17,640 bases of DNA from CAYNTG01 sp964400105 (GCA_964400105.1 CAYNTG010000043.1:1-17640), one strand, 5' to 3'. Positions 1-7,237 are shown, counted from the first letter of the stretch. Translations and numbers: made by a program. Notes: generated by a model from the sequence alone, not told the origin.

Positions 1-126
1 ACGGCTCGTAGAGGAAGTCCAATGGAATGTGCGCCAATACAAATCGAGATATTCGACATTTCCGGGCGGATCGTCGCGGAAATTCACGTAGGGGAGGGTC
101 TGTTGAGCGGAGCGAAATCCAACTGA
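1..126 (+). CDS. C-terminal end of a secreted protein with a Por-type sorting domain (5' truncated, probably frameshifted)
   Basis: Frame 1 is open from the window edge to a TGA at 124-126 and reads 'CAPIQIEIFDISGRIVAEI' over its middle part. This matches the central strand pair of the C-terminal sorting domain seen intact at the end of the 15916-17460 gene ('APEGATVEIFDIDGRSVAS'). Such domains direct outer-membrane export and surface attachment in FCB-type bacteria. Here the frame stops about 20 residues after the motif, without the usual 'GSGVYLIRA...KRVVYLK' ending. Frame 3 over the following bases ends in 'GASVGLHYF' before TAA at 186-188, which loosely resembles the missing 'ESIGSGVYL' segment. 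A frameshift near 95-125 is therefore plausible. The start and main body lie outside the window. Confidence 0.5.
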   Translation, partial: TARRGSPMECAPIQIEIFDISGRIVAEIHVGEGLLSGAKSN

Positions 127-190
127 TGCCCTCCCACCTCGTGGTGATGCGAAAAACGGGAGCATCCGTAGGACTCCACTACTTTTAATT

Positions 191-751
191 ATGAAAAGAC
201 GTTTATTAATCACGATACTTGTCATTATAACAATGATGCTGGCATTCGTGTCCTGCGGAAAAAGCAAGCACAAATGGCGCCGGTTGAATTCGCGCACGAG
301 CTATAAGACGCCGTTTCGATGGGTTGTGAACGATCCGTTTCGTGAAGGCGATGTTTATTGGAATTATCTTTGGTGCAGGATGTTTCCACCGAAGGACACG
401 TTTGTCGCCTTATTTAAATCGCGTCCCGCCGATCAAAACCAATTTTTCGCGATGCTCGGCCCGAAGGAATATTTCGATGCGAATTTGAAGAACTACCTGA
501 CTAAATTCGACTACGATCCATTGGTTCACGAGATAAAAAAATACTATTTTCCCACGGCGGACAGCGTCGAGATAACCCTTTACACCGCTAATTCGAAGCC
601 GCGCAGGATGGACACGGAGGACGTAACATACATCCTGGGCTATGCCGATCTCGGCGACGAAATGTTCGTGATCGACGGCGGAGGTCGCTCCGCGCGTTTC
701 GATATCGACCTGGTCGCAGAATTTATCGAGTCGTTCGATCTCGGCCGGTAG
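191..751 (+). CDS. Putative lipoprotein of unknown function
   Basis: This 186-residue protein begins with a basic, hydrophobic leader (MKRRLLITILVIITMMLAF) followed by VSCGKS. C22 could be the lipidated cysteine, although F at -3 and V at -2 make a poor lipobox. The mature part is aromatic and charged, with no transmembrane segment and no motif I recognise. The middle has many Phe/Tyr/Trp residues and the C-terminal third looks like an alpha/beta fold. No good Shine-Dalgarno site precedes the ATG (upstream bases are TTTTAATT) and no promoter is clear, so it may be read from the truncated gene on its left. Its stop lies 3 bp from the stop of the convergent VOC gene. It is probably an envelope-anchored orphan protein; its function is unknown. 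Confidence 0.7.
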   Translation: MKRRLLITILVIITMMLAFVSCGKSKHKWRRLNSRTSYKTPFRWVVNDPFREGDVYWNYLWCRMFPPKDTFVALFKSRPADQNQFFAMLGPKEYFDANLKNYLTKFDYDPLVHEIKKYYFPTADSVEITLYTANSKPRRMDTEDVTYILGYADLGDEMFVIDGGGRSARFDIDLVAEFIESFDLGR

Positions 752-754
752 AGA

Positions 755-1099
755 TCAATATTGGATCAGATAAATCCTGTTTCCCTCCGAATCGAAGAAC
801 CCCGCGAGCCACCCTCCCCATCTTTCTTTCGATGGCGGTTTGAAGAATTTTACGCCGGAGACGACCAACCTGCCGTAATCGCCGTTGATGTCGTTCGACC
901 AAAAGCAGATATCCGCGCCGGTTTTCGGACATCCACGTTCGCGGTCGGGAATAAGAAGAATCTGCACGGGGCCAGCATCGAAAGCGGTATCGCCGTCGAA
1001 TGCATCGGCCGCTTTAAGACCGAGAATTTCGCCGTAAAACTCCCCGGCACGGTCGATATCCGCAACATGGATGAAAATCCTATTCGCACGTTGAATCAT
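755..1099 (-). CDS. VOC-superfamily (glyoxalase/bleomycin-resistance fold) protein
   Basis: At 114 residues this is the usual length of a single VOC module made of two beta-alpha-beta-beta-beta units. The first unit starts 'RIFIHVADIDRAGEFYGEILGLK' (about residues 7-29), a classic VOC opening with H11 as a possible metal ligand. The second unit ends 'FFDSEGNRIYLIQY', matching the family's D-P-x-G-N-x-x-E-L ending, but the usual metal-binding Glu is Tyr here. The second-strand position is 'ADICFW' where glyoxalase I has His. With so few ligands it may be a binding protein or an enzyme with an altered metal site, so the substrate is not predictable. The start is supported by a promoter whose -10 box ends six bases before ATG, and no SD is present. 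The antisense frames across this locus are shadows. Confidence 0.85.
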   Translation of the reverse strand: MIQRANRIFIHVADIDRAGEFYGEILGLKAADAFDGDTAFDAGPVQILLIPDRERGCPKTGADICFWSNDINGDYGRLVVSGVKFFKPPSKERWGGWLAGFFDSEGNRIYLIQY

Positions 1100-1105
1100 A
1101 TCGAA

Positions 1106-1134
1106 ATACTAATGGCGAACGGACGATATGGCAA
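1106..1134 (-). promoter_or_regulatory. Predicted promoter of the VOC gene, leaderless geometry
   Basis: Reading the minus strand, TTGCCA (1134-1129) is followed by a 17-nt spacer and TAGTAT (1111-1106). The ATG begins six bases later, at 1099. The -35 box matches the consensus at 5 of 6 positions and the -10 box at 4 of 6. The predicted transcription start is the A of the start codon, which agrees with the absence of a Shine-Dalgarno site. Confidence 0.5.
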
Positions 1135-1238
1135 GCTAATTTCGCATTTTTAGAAATCCGGCAGAGAACTATTTGTCTTTACAGTGTATTCGTCCCGTTC
1201 GACATATTCTCGGTGTTCGACCAATTATTTCCCTCGCA

Positions 1239-1251
1239 ATGCAAATTGCAT
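1239..1251. repeat. Perfect short inverted repeat upstream of the ppiD promoter
   Basis: ATGCAA, one A, then TTGCAT form a 6-bp dyad whose right end lies 11 bp before the predicted -35 box of ppiD. Its size and place would suit an operator, but no regulator is known and dyads this short arise by chance. Confidence 0.25.
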
Positions 1252-1262
1252 GAAAAATCTAC

Positions 1263-1291
1263 TTGTAATAAACATCATCTCGACATATTAT
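1263..1291 (+). promoter_or_regulatory. Predicted sigma70-type promoter of ppiD
   Basis: TTGTAA (1263-1268), a 17-nt spacer and TATTAT (1286-1291) give 4/6 and 5/6 matches. The expected start near 1298 leaves a leader of about 39 nt containing a GGGAAGG ribosome site (1321-1327) nine bases before the ATG at 1337. Confidence 0.5.
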
Positions 1292-1336
1292 AGAAAATTA
1301 CGAAACTTAGACTTCCAAAAGGGAAGGTATATTTTT

Positions 1337-3211
1337 ATGAAGCAGGGACAGTTTCTCAAATTTCTAAGAAAACGAATGAAGATTATCTTCTGGATGACAG
1401 CGGTAGTTTTCATCGGGCTTGTGATCTTCGGATGGGGAGCCGGTGTTACCGGCAGGTCTTCTAATGCTGATATATCGGCGAATGTTGCCGGTAAGATCGG
1501 CGATTACGAGATCACATATCCGATGTATCAAAGAGCAATTCAGGCGGAATACGAACAGGCATATCGCGAGGAGAAGTCGATCTCCGAGGCCGAATCCGAG
1601 ATTATCGCCGACAAGACATGGTTCACTTTGGTCAGCCGGTATCTTGCTAATGAGCAGTTTGAGTCCAAGGGGATTGGCGAATTGACCTCGACGGAGATAT
1701 TCGAGTCGCTTCGGCGGGATCCGCCGGATGCGGTTAAAAATCTGCCGGCGTTCCAGCAGGACGGCATGTTTAACAAACAATTATTCGAGGAATATCTCGG
1801 AAATCCACAGGTCGATTGGCTTCCGGTCGAGATGCTCATTCGCAATAAACTGCCCTATGACAAACTCAACCAGATCGTCAATGCATCCGCTTTCGTGAGC
1901 GATGCCGAGGCGATGGCCGAGTTCGATTATCGTAATTCTCAGGCGGTGGCATCGTTTATCGCTATCGACCCATTCGCTATCGAAGATGTCGTTATCGATA
2001 CATCCGGGAGCGCCGTTAAAGCCTATTACGACGAGCATAAAGAGGATTATCGCCGGGAAGAATCAGCGATAATCGACTATGCCAAGCTTCCGTCGATTCC
2101 TTCGCGGGAAGATTCCAGCGAGGTCGAAGAATTGGCCGAAAGCCTTATCGTAAGGATTGAAACCGGTGACGAGTTCGAATATGTCGCGGAGAACTATTCG
2201 AACGATCCGGGAAGTAAAACAAACGGCGGCGAATTGGGTTGGATCCGTCGCGGCCAGATGATCCCGGAGTTCGAGGAAGCGGCATTCGAGGCGGATTCGG
2301 GAGATATCGTCGGACCGGTGCTCACGCAGTTCGGATATCATATTATCCATGTCCAGAACAAAATGACCATGAATGATACGGTCGGCGTGAAGGTCGCGCA
2401 TATCCTGCTCTCTATCGATCCGTCGATGGACACGGAGGATTCCGTTTCGAGCCTCGCCGCCGATATGGTTTCGGAGGTCGAATTTGGCGAGGATTTCTTC
2501 GAGTTCGCCGAGTCGAAGGGAATCGATTCGGTCGGAAGATCGAATCCTATTACGGAAGATGACCCGATCCCCGGAATAGGCTATATGGAGCGCGCCCGCA
2601 CGATGCTTTTAACTGCAATGGATGGATCGACCGAGGCTTTCGCCGTTAAATTTAGCGAGCGCCCGCTTATCGAGGGCATTACTGTTGTGCGCCTCGTTCG
2701 CCGTTTAAAGGCCGGTATCCCGCCATTGGAGGAGATTCGCGACGACGTATTAGCCGATATGATTCAGTCAGTCCGCGAGGATGCAGCTCTCGAAATCGCA
2801 AAGAGGGCGAAATCGATTATCGATTCCGGCGAGGACATGGCTTCTGCGACGGATATGGTCGGCGGCGTTTTCGACACTACCGGTGTTTTCGGCATGAATA
2901 GCTGGGTTCAGGGTGTAGGCAACGACCCGATATTCATCGGGAGAACCTTTGCTTTGAAACAGCCAGGCCAGATTTCTGCACCATTCATCGGGGAAAGCGG
3001 CAAGGCATTCGTCGTGAGATTGGATAAAATCAATCCTCCGACACGCACGGATTATGTGAGCCTCGAGACGACGATCAAAAACGAAATGATCTGGCAATAC
3101 CGCCAAAATCTTTATGAAAAATGGTTCACCAATCTGCGGGAGTCATCTGATATCGTCGATAACCGTTTCGCGGACGAGTTCGCCGTCGAGGAGGAAGTGG
3201 AAGAAGAATAG
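1337..3211 (+). CDS. ppiD: PpiD-like membrane-anchored peptidyl-prolyl cis-trans isomerase/chaperone
   Basis: This protein helps outer-membrane and secreted proteins fold in the periplasm. With the start at 1337 it has 624 residues, close to E. coli PpiD (623). An earlier in-frame ATG at 1184 would add 51 poorly structured residues upstream of the predicted promoter, and the GGGAAGG site supports 1337. Residues 14-33 form one membrane anchor (IIFWMTAVVFIGLVIFGW). Residues 45-200 resemble the SurA_N/PpiD chaperone region, including the typical 'F-x-x-D-G-x-F' stretch near 139-144. Residues 244-342 are a parvulin (rotamase) domain with 'GGELGWIRRGQMIPEFEEAAF' and 'TQFGYHIIHVQNK'. After it, 'VKVAHILLSI' (352-360) looks like the start of a degenerate second parvulin domain. 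The tail is acidic. It is a monocistronic gene with its own promoter and terminator. Confidence 0.9.
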   Translation: MKQGQFLKFLRKRMKIIFWMTAVVFIGLVIFGWGAGVTGRSSNADISANVAGKIGDYEITYPMYQRAIQAEYEQAYREEKSISEAESEIIADKTWFTLVSRYLANEQFESKGIGELTSTEIFESLRRDPPDAVKNLPAFQQDGMFNKQLFEEYLGNPQVDWLPVEMLIRNKLPYDKLNQIVNASAFVSDAEAMAEFDYRNSQAVASFIAIDPFAIEDVVIDTSGSAVKAYYDEHKEDYRREESAIIDYAKLPSIPSREDSSEVEELAESLIVRIETGDEFEYVAENYSNDPGSKTNGGELGWIRRGQMIPEFEEAAFEADSGDIVGPVLTQFGYHIIHVQNKMTMNDTVGVKVAHILLSIDPSMDTEDSVSSLAADMVSEVEFGEDFFEFAESKGIDSVGRSNPITEDDPIPGIGYMERARTMLLTAMDGSTEAFAVKFSERPLIEGITVVRLVRRLKAGIPPLEEIRDDVLADMIQSVREDAALEIAKRAKSIIDSGEDMASATDMVGGVFDTTGVFGMNSWVQGVGNDPIFIGRTFALKQPGQISAPFIGESGKAFVVRLDKINPPTRTDYVSLETTIKNEMIWQYRQNLYEKWFTNLRESSDIVDNRFADEFAVEEEVEEE

Positions 3212-3244
3212 TCGGTTTATCGAAAAGATTAAGTTAGTGCTTAT

Positions 3245-3277
3245 ATAGCCGTCCCGATCGGGGCGGCTATTTTTTTT
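3245..3277 (+). terminator. Rho-independent terminator of ppiD, overlapping the end of rlmB
   Basis: ATAGCCGTCCC (3245-3255), loop GATC and GGGGCGGCTAT (3260-3270) make an 11-bp stem with one G-T pair. It is followed by a run of eight T (3270-3277). On the opposite strand the same T-run is read as lysine codons, and the rlmB stop codon (3267-3269) sits inside the stem. Confidence 0.9.
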
Positions 3278-3977
3278 CGCGTGTTAGTTCCCATAGGATG
3301 ATCGAAGCCGCAACTGAGACGTTAAAACTGTCGAAAGCGGATTTTTGAGGGATGGTCAGAGCGACGTCGCACGCATCTCGAACACGGCGACGCAATCCCT
3401 TTTCGGAACCCAAAACGAGAAGTAGCTTTTCCGGCGTCGAGAATCGGGTTATTTCGACTGTGGACTCGGATGGCAGATCGGCGCAAGCTATTGTGAACCC
3501 GGATCTTCCGAGAAGACCGATCGAATGCAACAGCGAAGGCACTCTCGTTATGGCGATATGTTCGGTGCCGCCCGCACTGGCATGACAAACCACCGGAGTT
3601 ATGCTCGCCGAGTACTTTTCGGGGATGATTATGCCTTTTACACCGAGCAATGTTGCACTTCGGATAACGGCACCAAGATTTCGCGGGTCGGTGATCCCGT
3701 CAGCGGCGAGGATAATGCCCGAAACTATCTTCGAGACGGCCTCGAAATCGCTGTATCGAAAGCGATCTACCTCCGCTGCGGCTCCCTGATGGTCGGATCG
3801 CGCGGTGATTTGGCCGATCTCGCCCTTCGAGACGATCGATATCGATTTCCGGTCGACGTGAATGTCTTGTCGCATATCTTTGGCCGCAAGTTCGGTAAGC
3901 CATATTCGATGGATCGGTCGTGAGCGGGCTACCTCGATCACCGGTTTTCGACCGTATATAATTTCGTAATCGTTCAT
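3267..3977 (-). CDS. rlmB: TrmH/SpoU-family 23S rRNA (guanosine-2'-O-)methyltransferase, RlmB-like
   Basis: RlmB methylates the 2'-O of G2251 in the 23S rRNA peptidyl-transferase loop using S-adenosylmethionine. The 236 residues match RlmB length (243 in E. coli). Residues 4-75 form the SpoU substrate-binding domain ('IYGRKPVIEVA', 'HQGAAAEV'). The knotted catalytic domain shows motif 1 'DGITDPRNLGAVIRSA' (93-108), motif 2 'LLLVLGSEKGL' (185-195) and motif 3 'IPQKSAFDSFNVSVAASI' (209-226). The usual S-L-N of motif 3 is S-F-N here. The start codon lies one nucleotide after the stop of the preceding minus-strand gene (TGA-C-ATG), so the two are probably co-transcribed and translationally coupled. 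The last residues (REKK) are encoded by the T-tract of the convergent ppiD terminator. Confidence 0.92.
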   Translation of the reverse strand: MNDYEIIYGRKPVIEVARSRPIHRIWLTELAAKDMRQDIHVDRKSISIVSKGEIGQITARSDHQGAAAEVDRFRYSDFEAVSKIVSGIILAADGITDPRNLGAVIRSATLLGVKGIIIPEKYSASITPVVCHASAGGTEHIAITRVPSLLHSIGLLGRSGFTIACADLPSESTVEITRFSTPEKLLLVLGSEKGLRRRVRDACDVALTIPQKSAFDSFNVSVAASIILWELTREKK

Positions 3978-3978
3978 G

Positions 3979-5655
3979 TCATCTCCATGTCCATCCGCAA
4001 GTTATGCGGAATTCCAAAAGGTTTTCTTTGTCGGGTTTGTCATAGATCGCATAGCGGGCTTCGGCGTTCCAGAGCAGGGAGCCGCTTCGGATCCCGTCTC
4101 GAAAACGAAGCTCCCAGTAGCCGTTGTCGGGATTTTTCAGATCGGTTTTTGACCGCCGAATTCTGAATTGCATCTCGAGCGGGCTGAAATGCTCGGATTT
4201 TATCTCGGCATATGTCGAAAGGCTCTTCGTGATCGATTCGTTCGCTTTTGTCCATCGCATCCTGAAATAGGCCGAGCCGAACAGATCCTCTGCGAGCGGC
4301 CAATCTCCGGTGAGCCGGATAGTTTCCTTCGTTCGGATTCCGGTGGTCAGCGTTCGCTTCTCCCATGATAGCTCACCTGATAGCCTTTTGCCACCGGATT
4401 TTTTATAATATAATTTGGTCTCGGAAAGTATTCCCCAATCGGTGTTTATAGGCGTTCGCCAGCCGGATTGATCTATATCGATCGAAAGAAAATCGGAGAG
4501 TGGTGCGCTTATTTTGATCTCGGCGCCGGTTTCGCCGGCCTGACGACAATCTTGGACGACGCCGGACGTGCCAAGCTCGATATCGGTCTCGCGATAGTCC
4601 GATTCACCCTTTCCGTGGAGCGGGTGAAAGCCGTCGGAGTATGACCAGAAGCCCATTAGGGCACGCGCTTTTTCCATTTTTGTGAGAAGCGATAAGTCGA
4701 TTCCAAGCTCATCGTCTTCGGAGAAGCCGGCTTCCGCCAGGAGCTTTGTTCCGGAGATTTCCGCTACGGTGAATATCGACCCGGAGTTCTGCCTGAATGT
4801 CGATTGGACAGGTTTTCGAGCGGCATCGGCATTGGCAAAGACGCCGCCGATTCTCAGATTCTCGGTCGGCGAATAATCCAGCTTTGCACCGATTCCGCCG
4901 ACGACTATCGAGTCATAGACGACGCGGCTGAAAATCATGCCAGCACCGATCTTACCGAACGATCCCTCATATCGTAATCCGTTGAAGAGATTATCCTTCG
5001 GCATCACGATGGATTTTGTCGGGGAATTCTCGCGCATTGCCCCCGGAACGTGGAAGGCCTTTCCGAGGATGAGGCCGTTGCCGAAACCTTTGCTGAAGCT
5101 TCCGAATGTCCATTCGCCGGCGAGCGCCTCGATCCGGGCCGTTCGCCGCCTGCAACGCACACCCTCATCTTCGGCGATGATCCTCGCTTCGAGTTTGACC
5201 CATTCCGAAGCGAATCTCAGCGTTGCATTGGTCGTCGGGACTTCCTCCTCGACCCATCTGCCATGGGTATAAAACTTTATACTGCCTCTGGCGGCGCCCA
5301 TTGTTTTCTCGAATATAACGAAGCCGGAGATGCGGTCGTAATTGTATGAGAACCATCGGATGAAATCCTCTTTGGATGCGTATGGCCCGGCCTTTCCGGC
5401 GGCCTCGCGAACCGCTCCGATCCAGCGCCTATCGACTCCCGGTATCACCTGAAGGCGTTCGAGATCGTCGTCGAAAACGCTTATTTTGTCCCGGAACAAT
5501 TCGAGGATGTCATAATATTGGGTAAAGCTGATCTCCTCGCGCGCGAGTGCGTCGAGTATATCATCCTCCGATGTGAGATAATCCCCGGTTTCCGAACCGA
5601 ATATCGAAATGGAGAATACTAAAATTAATATATTTAACGCAAAACCGTTTTTCAT
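3979..5655 (-). CDS. Outer-membrane beta-barrel-like protein with N-terminal helix-hairpin-helix-like region
   Basis: The 558-residue protein begins with a signal peptide (MKNGFALNILILVFSISIFG). Residues about 35-105 contain two helix-hairpin-helix-like units, including 'LERLQVIPGVDRRWIGAVREA' and a 'GPYASKEDFIRW' segment similar to ComEA-type HhH repeats. From about 125 to the end it consists of alternating amphipathic strands rich in Gly, Ser, Trp and Tyr, with 'GSFSKGFGNGLILG' like the 'fGqGL' signature of Bacteroidota HhH-barrel proteins. It ends 'LLEFRITCGWTWR', an aromatic final strand. The ATG at 5655 is preferred over the one at 5691 because a perfect TATAAT box lies 16 bp upstream, which leaves the longer start outside the mRNA. 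The role is unknown. It is coupled to rlmB downstream. Confidence 0.75.
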   Translation of the reverse strand: MKNGFALNILILVFSISIFGSETGDYLTSEDDILDALAREEISFTQYYDILELFRDKISVFDDDLERLQVIPGVDRRWIGAVREAAGKAGPYASKEDFIRWFSYNYDRISGFVIFEKTMGAARGSIKFYTHGRWVEEEVPTTNATLRFASEWVKLEARIIAEDEGVRCRRRTARIEALAGEWTFGSFSKGFGNGLILGKAFHVPGAMRENSPTKSIVMPKDNLFNGLRYEGSFGKIGAGMIFSRVVYDSIVVGGIGAKLDYSPTENLRIGGVFANADAARKPVQSTFRQNSGSIFTVAEISGTKLLAEAGFSEDDELGIDLSLLTKMEKARALMGFWSYSDGFHPLHGKGESDYRETDIELGTSGVVQDCRQAGETGAEIKISAPLSDFLSIDIDQSGWRTPINTDWGILSETKLYYKKSGGKRLSGELSWEKRTLTTGIRTKETIRLTGDWPLAEDLFGSAYFRMRWTKANESITKSLSTYAEIKSEHFSPLEMQFRIRRSKTDLKNPDNGYWELRFRDGIRSGSLLWNAEARYAIYDKPDKENLLEFRITCGWTWR

Positions 5656-5671
5656 AACACTAAAATAAACA

Positions 5672-5677
5672 ATTATA
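5672..5677 (-). promoter_or_regulatory. Predicted -10 box for the HhH-barrel/rlmB operon
   Basis: The minus strand reads a perfect TATAAT here, and transcription would start about 10 nt before the ATG at 5655. No good -35 box is visible at 16-18 nt (AAGTTC at 17), and no SD lies in the very short leader. Confidence 0.4.
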
Positions 5678-5714
5678 CAGTGTGTTCGCAAGTTGAACTT
5701 TTGCTGTCCTTATG

Positions 5715-5813
5715 GCTGTCACGATTTTTGCTACGGTCGATAAGGAATATTTGATTATGATAATTTCGACCGCAAAAATCCACCCCCTTCCCCTCGCTGT
5801 CACGAAATTTGCT
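5715..5813. repeat. Pair of 18-bp imperfect direct repeats
   Basis: GCTGTCACGATTTTTGCT (5715-5732) and GCTGTCACGAAATTTGCT (5796-5813) match at 16 of 18 positions, 81 bp apart. Each copy runs into an inverted repeat (see the next two entries). This is the main content, with one promoter, of the 332-bp gap between divergent genes at 5656-5987. Confidence 0.7.
5723..5780. repeat. Long inverted repeat (15 bp stem with a 3-nt bulge)
   Basis: GATTTTTGC-TAC-GGTCGA (5723-5740) pairs with TCGACCGCAAAAATC (5766-5780) across a 25-nt AT-rich loop. No T-tract follows on either strand in a position that suggests a normal terminator. It could be a remnant of a small mobile element, a regulator site or an RNA hairpin. 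Confidence 0.6.
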
Positions 5814-5824
5814 TGGGGCAAATT
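5806..5824. repeat. Small inverted repeat within the second direct-repeat copy
   Basis: AATTTGC (5806-5812), loop TTGGG and GCAAATT (5818-5824) form a perfect 7-bp stem. Its left arm belongs to the second 18-bp repeat, just as the first repeat feeds the longer stem at 5723-5780. Confidence 0.5.
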
Positions 5825-5924
5825 GTGCGCCATCGACCGCCCCCGCGCCAGCCGCGCGGCACGTTGTTGAACCGCTCGCAGAGACATGGAATAATACATT
5901 GCCTTATACGGGAAAAGGATTAGA

Positions 5925-5953
5925 TTGATAATCGAGGAAAAATTGAATAAAAT
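5925..5953 (+). promoter_or_regulatory. Predicted sigma70-type promoter of the flavoprotein gene
   Basis: TTGATA (5925-5930), a 17-nt spacer and TAAAAT (5948-5953) each match the consensus at 5 of 6 positions. This predicts a start near 5960 and a leader of about 28 nt carrying the GGAG ribosome site. Confidence 0.55.
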
Positions 5954-5975
5954 GAAGTGTTGAAGAAAACATCAC

Positions 5976-5988
5976 AACGGAGACCGTT
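5976..5988 (+). promoter_or_regulatory. Palindromic leader element over the ribosome binding site, copy 1
   Basis: AACGG-AGA-CCGTT is a 5-bp dyad holding the GGAG Shine-Dalgarno sequence (5979-5982). It ends on the first base of the TTG start codon. The same element with similar flanks (AAAACAT before, CGAG after) recurs at 9004-9018. It may fold to mask the ribosome site or be bound as DNA. Confidence 0.4.
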
Positions 5989-7169
5989 TGAACGAGAAAG
6001 CGAAAACATACGATGTCGTTATAATCGGAGGCGGCGCCGCAGGGCTGATGTGCGCTATCGAAGCTGGCAAGAGAAATCGAACCGTGCTCGTTATCGAAAA
6101 TTCGGATAGCATCGGCAAGAAGATTGCGATTTCCGGTGGCGGAAGATGCAACTTTACCAACAGATTTATTTCGCGCGACAATTTTATTTCAAACGATCCG
6201 CATTTCTGCGAACCGGTTCTCGAAGGTTTTACGTCGAAAGATTTCATAGGCCTCGTCGAAAAAAATAAAATCAAATATCATGAGAAAAAGCTCGGACAGC
6301 TATTTTGCGACGGGAGTTCCGGGCAAATAGTATCGATGCTCGCGACCGAATGTGAAAAGGCGGATGTCAAAATAATCGTCGAGTGCAGGACAACCGGCAT
6401 TTCGAAAAACGAGCGATTCGAGATAGTGACCTCCGGCGGGAAATTCCTCGCAAGATCGCTCGTGATCGCGACCGGGGGAATCTCAATGCCCAAAATTGGC
6501 GCATCGGATTTCGGCTACAGAGTCGCAACACAATTCGATATAAAACGAACCGCGATAAAACCGGCGCTCGTCCCGTTCACATTCAACGCGGAGGATAAAA
6601 AGATATTCGGCGACCTCGGCGGTGTATCGCTCGATGCCATTGTCTCCTGCGGCGAGATTGCGTTCCGGGAAAATATTTTGTTCACGCATAAAGGATTGAG
6701 CGGCCCCGCCATTCTTCAAATTTCATCTTACTGGAAACAAGGGGAATCGATTTCGCTGAATTTCTTACCCGATGAGAATCTGTTCGATTTGTTTTCGCGC
6801 AACTCGAAACGGAAAATCGAACTGAAAAATTTCCTTTCAACCATATTCCCGAAACGATTTGCCGAAATATTCTGCAACGCTTTTTTCAAATCGAGACGAT
6901 TGAAACAATATTCCCAAAAGGATTTTTTAGCAATTTCGGAGAAGGTCCACGATTGCAAATTTTATCCTTCGGGCACAGAGGGATTTGCAAAAGCCGAGGT
7001 AACGCTCGGAGGTGTTGATACCGCCGAGCTATCGCCCAAAACATTGGAATCGAAAAAAGTTAAAGGATTGTATTTTATCGGCGAGGTTGTCGATATTACC
7101 GGCTGGCTCGGCGGATATAATTTTCAATGGGCATGGTCGTCGGGTGCCGCAGCGGGAAGAGATGTTTGA
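5988..7169 (+). CDS. HI0933/BaiN-family FAD-dependent flavoprotein
   Basis: The 393-residue protein is a full-length member of the HI0933-like flavoprotein family (NAD(P)/FAD-dependent oxidoreductase, BaiN/RdsA type). Residues 9-37 form the FAD-binding Rossmann fold with 'VVIIGGGAAGLMCAIEAGK' (GGGAAG at 14-19). 'ISGGGRCNFTN' (48-58) is the family signature. 'LVIATGGISMPKIGASDFGY' is the second dinucleotide-related motif, and the C-terminus 'GLYFIGEVVDITGWLGGYN' closes over the flavin. The start is a TTG with GGAG five bases upstream; no ATG or GTG fits better. Members are cytoplasmic, and BaiN was linked to bile-acid dehydroxylation in Clostridium, but most family members have no proven substrate. 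It has its own promoter, and a REP-like palindrome pair follows the gene. Confidence 0.92.
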   Translation: MNEKAKTYDVVIIGGGAAGLMCAIEAGKRNRTVLVIENSDSIGKKIAISGGGRCNFTNRFISRDNFISNDPHFCEPVLEGFTSKDFIGLVEKNKIKYHEKKLGQLFCDGSSGQIVSMLATECEKADVKIIVECRTTGISKNERFEIVTSGGKFLARSLVIATGGISMPKIGASDFGYRVATQFDIKRTAIKPALVPFTFNAEDKKIFGDLGGVSLDAIVSCGEIAFRENILFTHKGLSGPAILQISSYWKQGESISLNFLPDENLFDLFSRNSKRKIELKNFLSTIFPKRFAEIFCNAFFKSRRLKQYSQKDFLAISEKVHDCKFYPSGTEGFAKAEVTLGGVDTAELSPKTLESKKVKGLYFIGEVVDITGWLGGYNFQWAWSSGAAAGRDV

Positions 7170-7179
7170 CAAAACGCAG

Positions 7180-7237
7180 GGGCGACCCTTGTGATTCGCC
7201 CGCCGTCTAATTCGCGGATTGGTCAACGCGGTTGACC
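7180..7237. repeat. REP-like pair of palindromes after the flavoprotein gene
   Basis: Two hairpins lie within 60 bp. GGGCGA (7180-7185) pairs with TCGCCC (7196-7201) around a 10-nt loop, and GGTCAAC (7221-7227) pairs with GTTGACC (7231-7237) around GCG. No T-tract follows, so this is not a standard terminator. The paired GC-rich design resembles bacterial extragenic palindromes, but only one element is present in the window. Confidence 0.45.

Noticed and set aside
761..1153. 130-codon plus-strand open frame antisense to the VOC gene
   Set aside because: The minus strand encodes a recognisable VOC protein with promoter; the plus-strand product has no family features.
1184..1336. 51-codon N-terminal extension of ppiD
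   Set aside because: It starts upstream of the predicted promoter, has no ribosome site, and the internal ATG at 1337 gives the standard PpiD length and N-terminal anchor.
3352..3923. Plus-strand open frames across rlmB
   Set aside because: They are antisense to a gene with all three SpoU/TrmH motifs, and their products look like shadow sequence.
5656..5691. 12-codon N-terminal extension of the HhH-barrel gene
   Set aside because: The perfect TATAAT at 5672-5677 lies inside it, and the signal peptide starts properly at 5655.
5835..5890. GC-rich patch as a small RNA or tRNA-like gene
   Set aside because: Short CCGCGCGG-type self-pairing only; no cloverleaf, promoter or terminator could be drawn.
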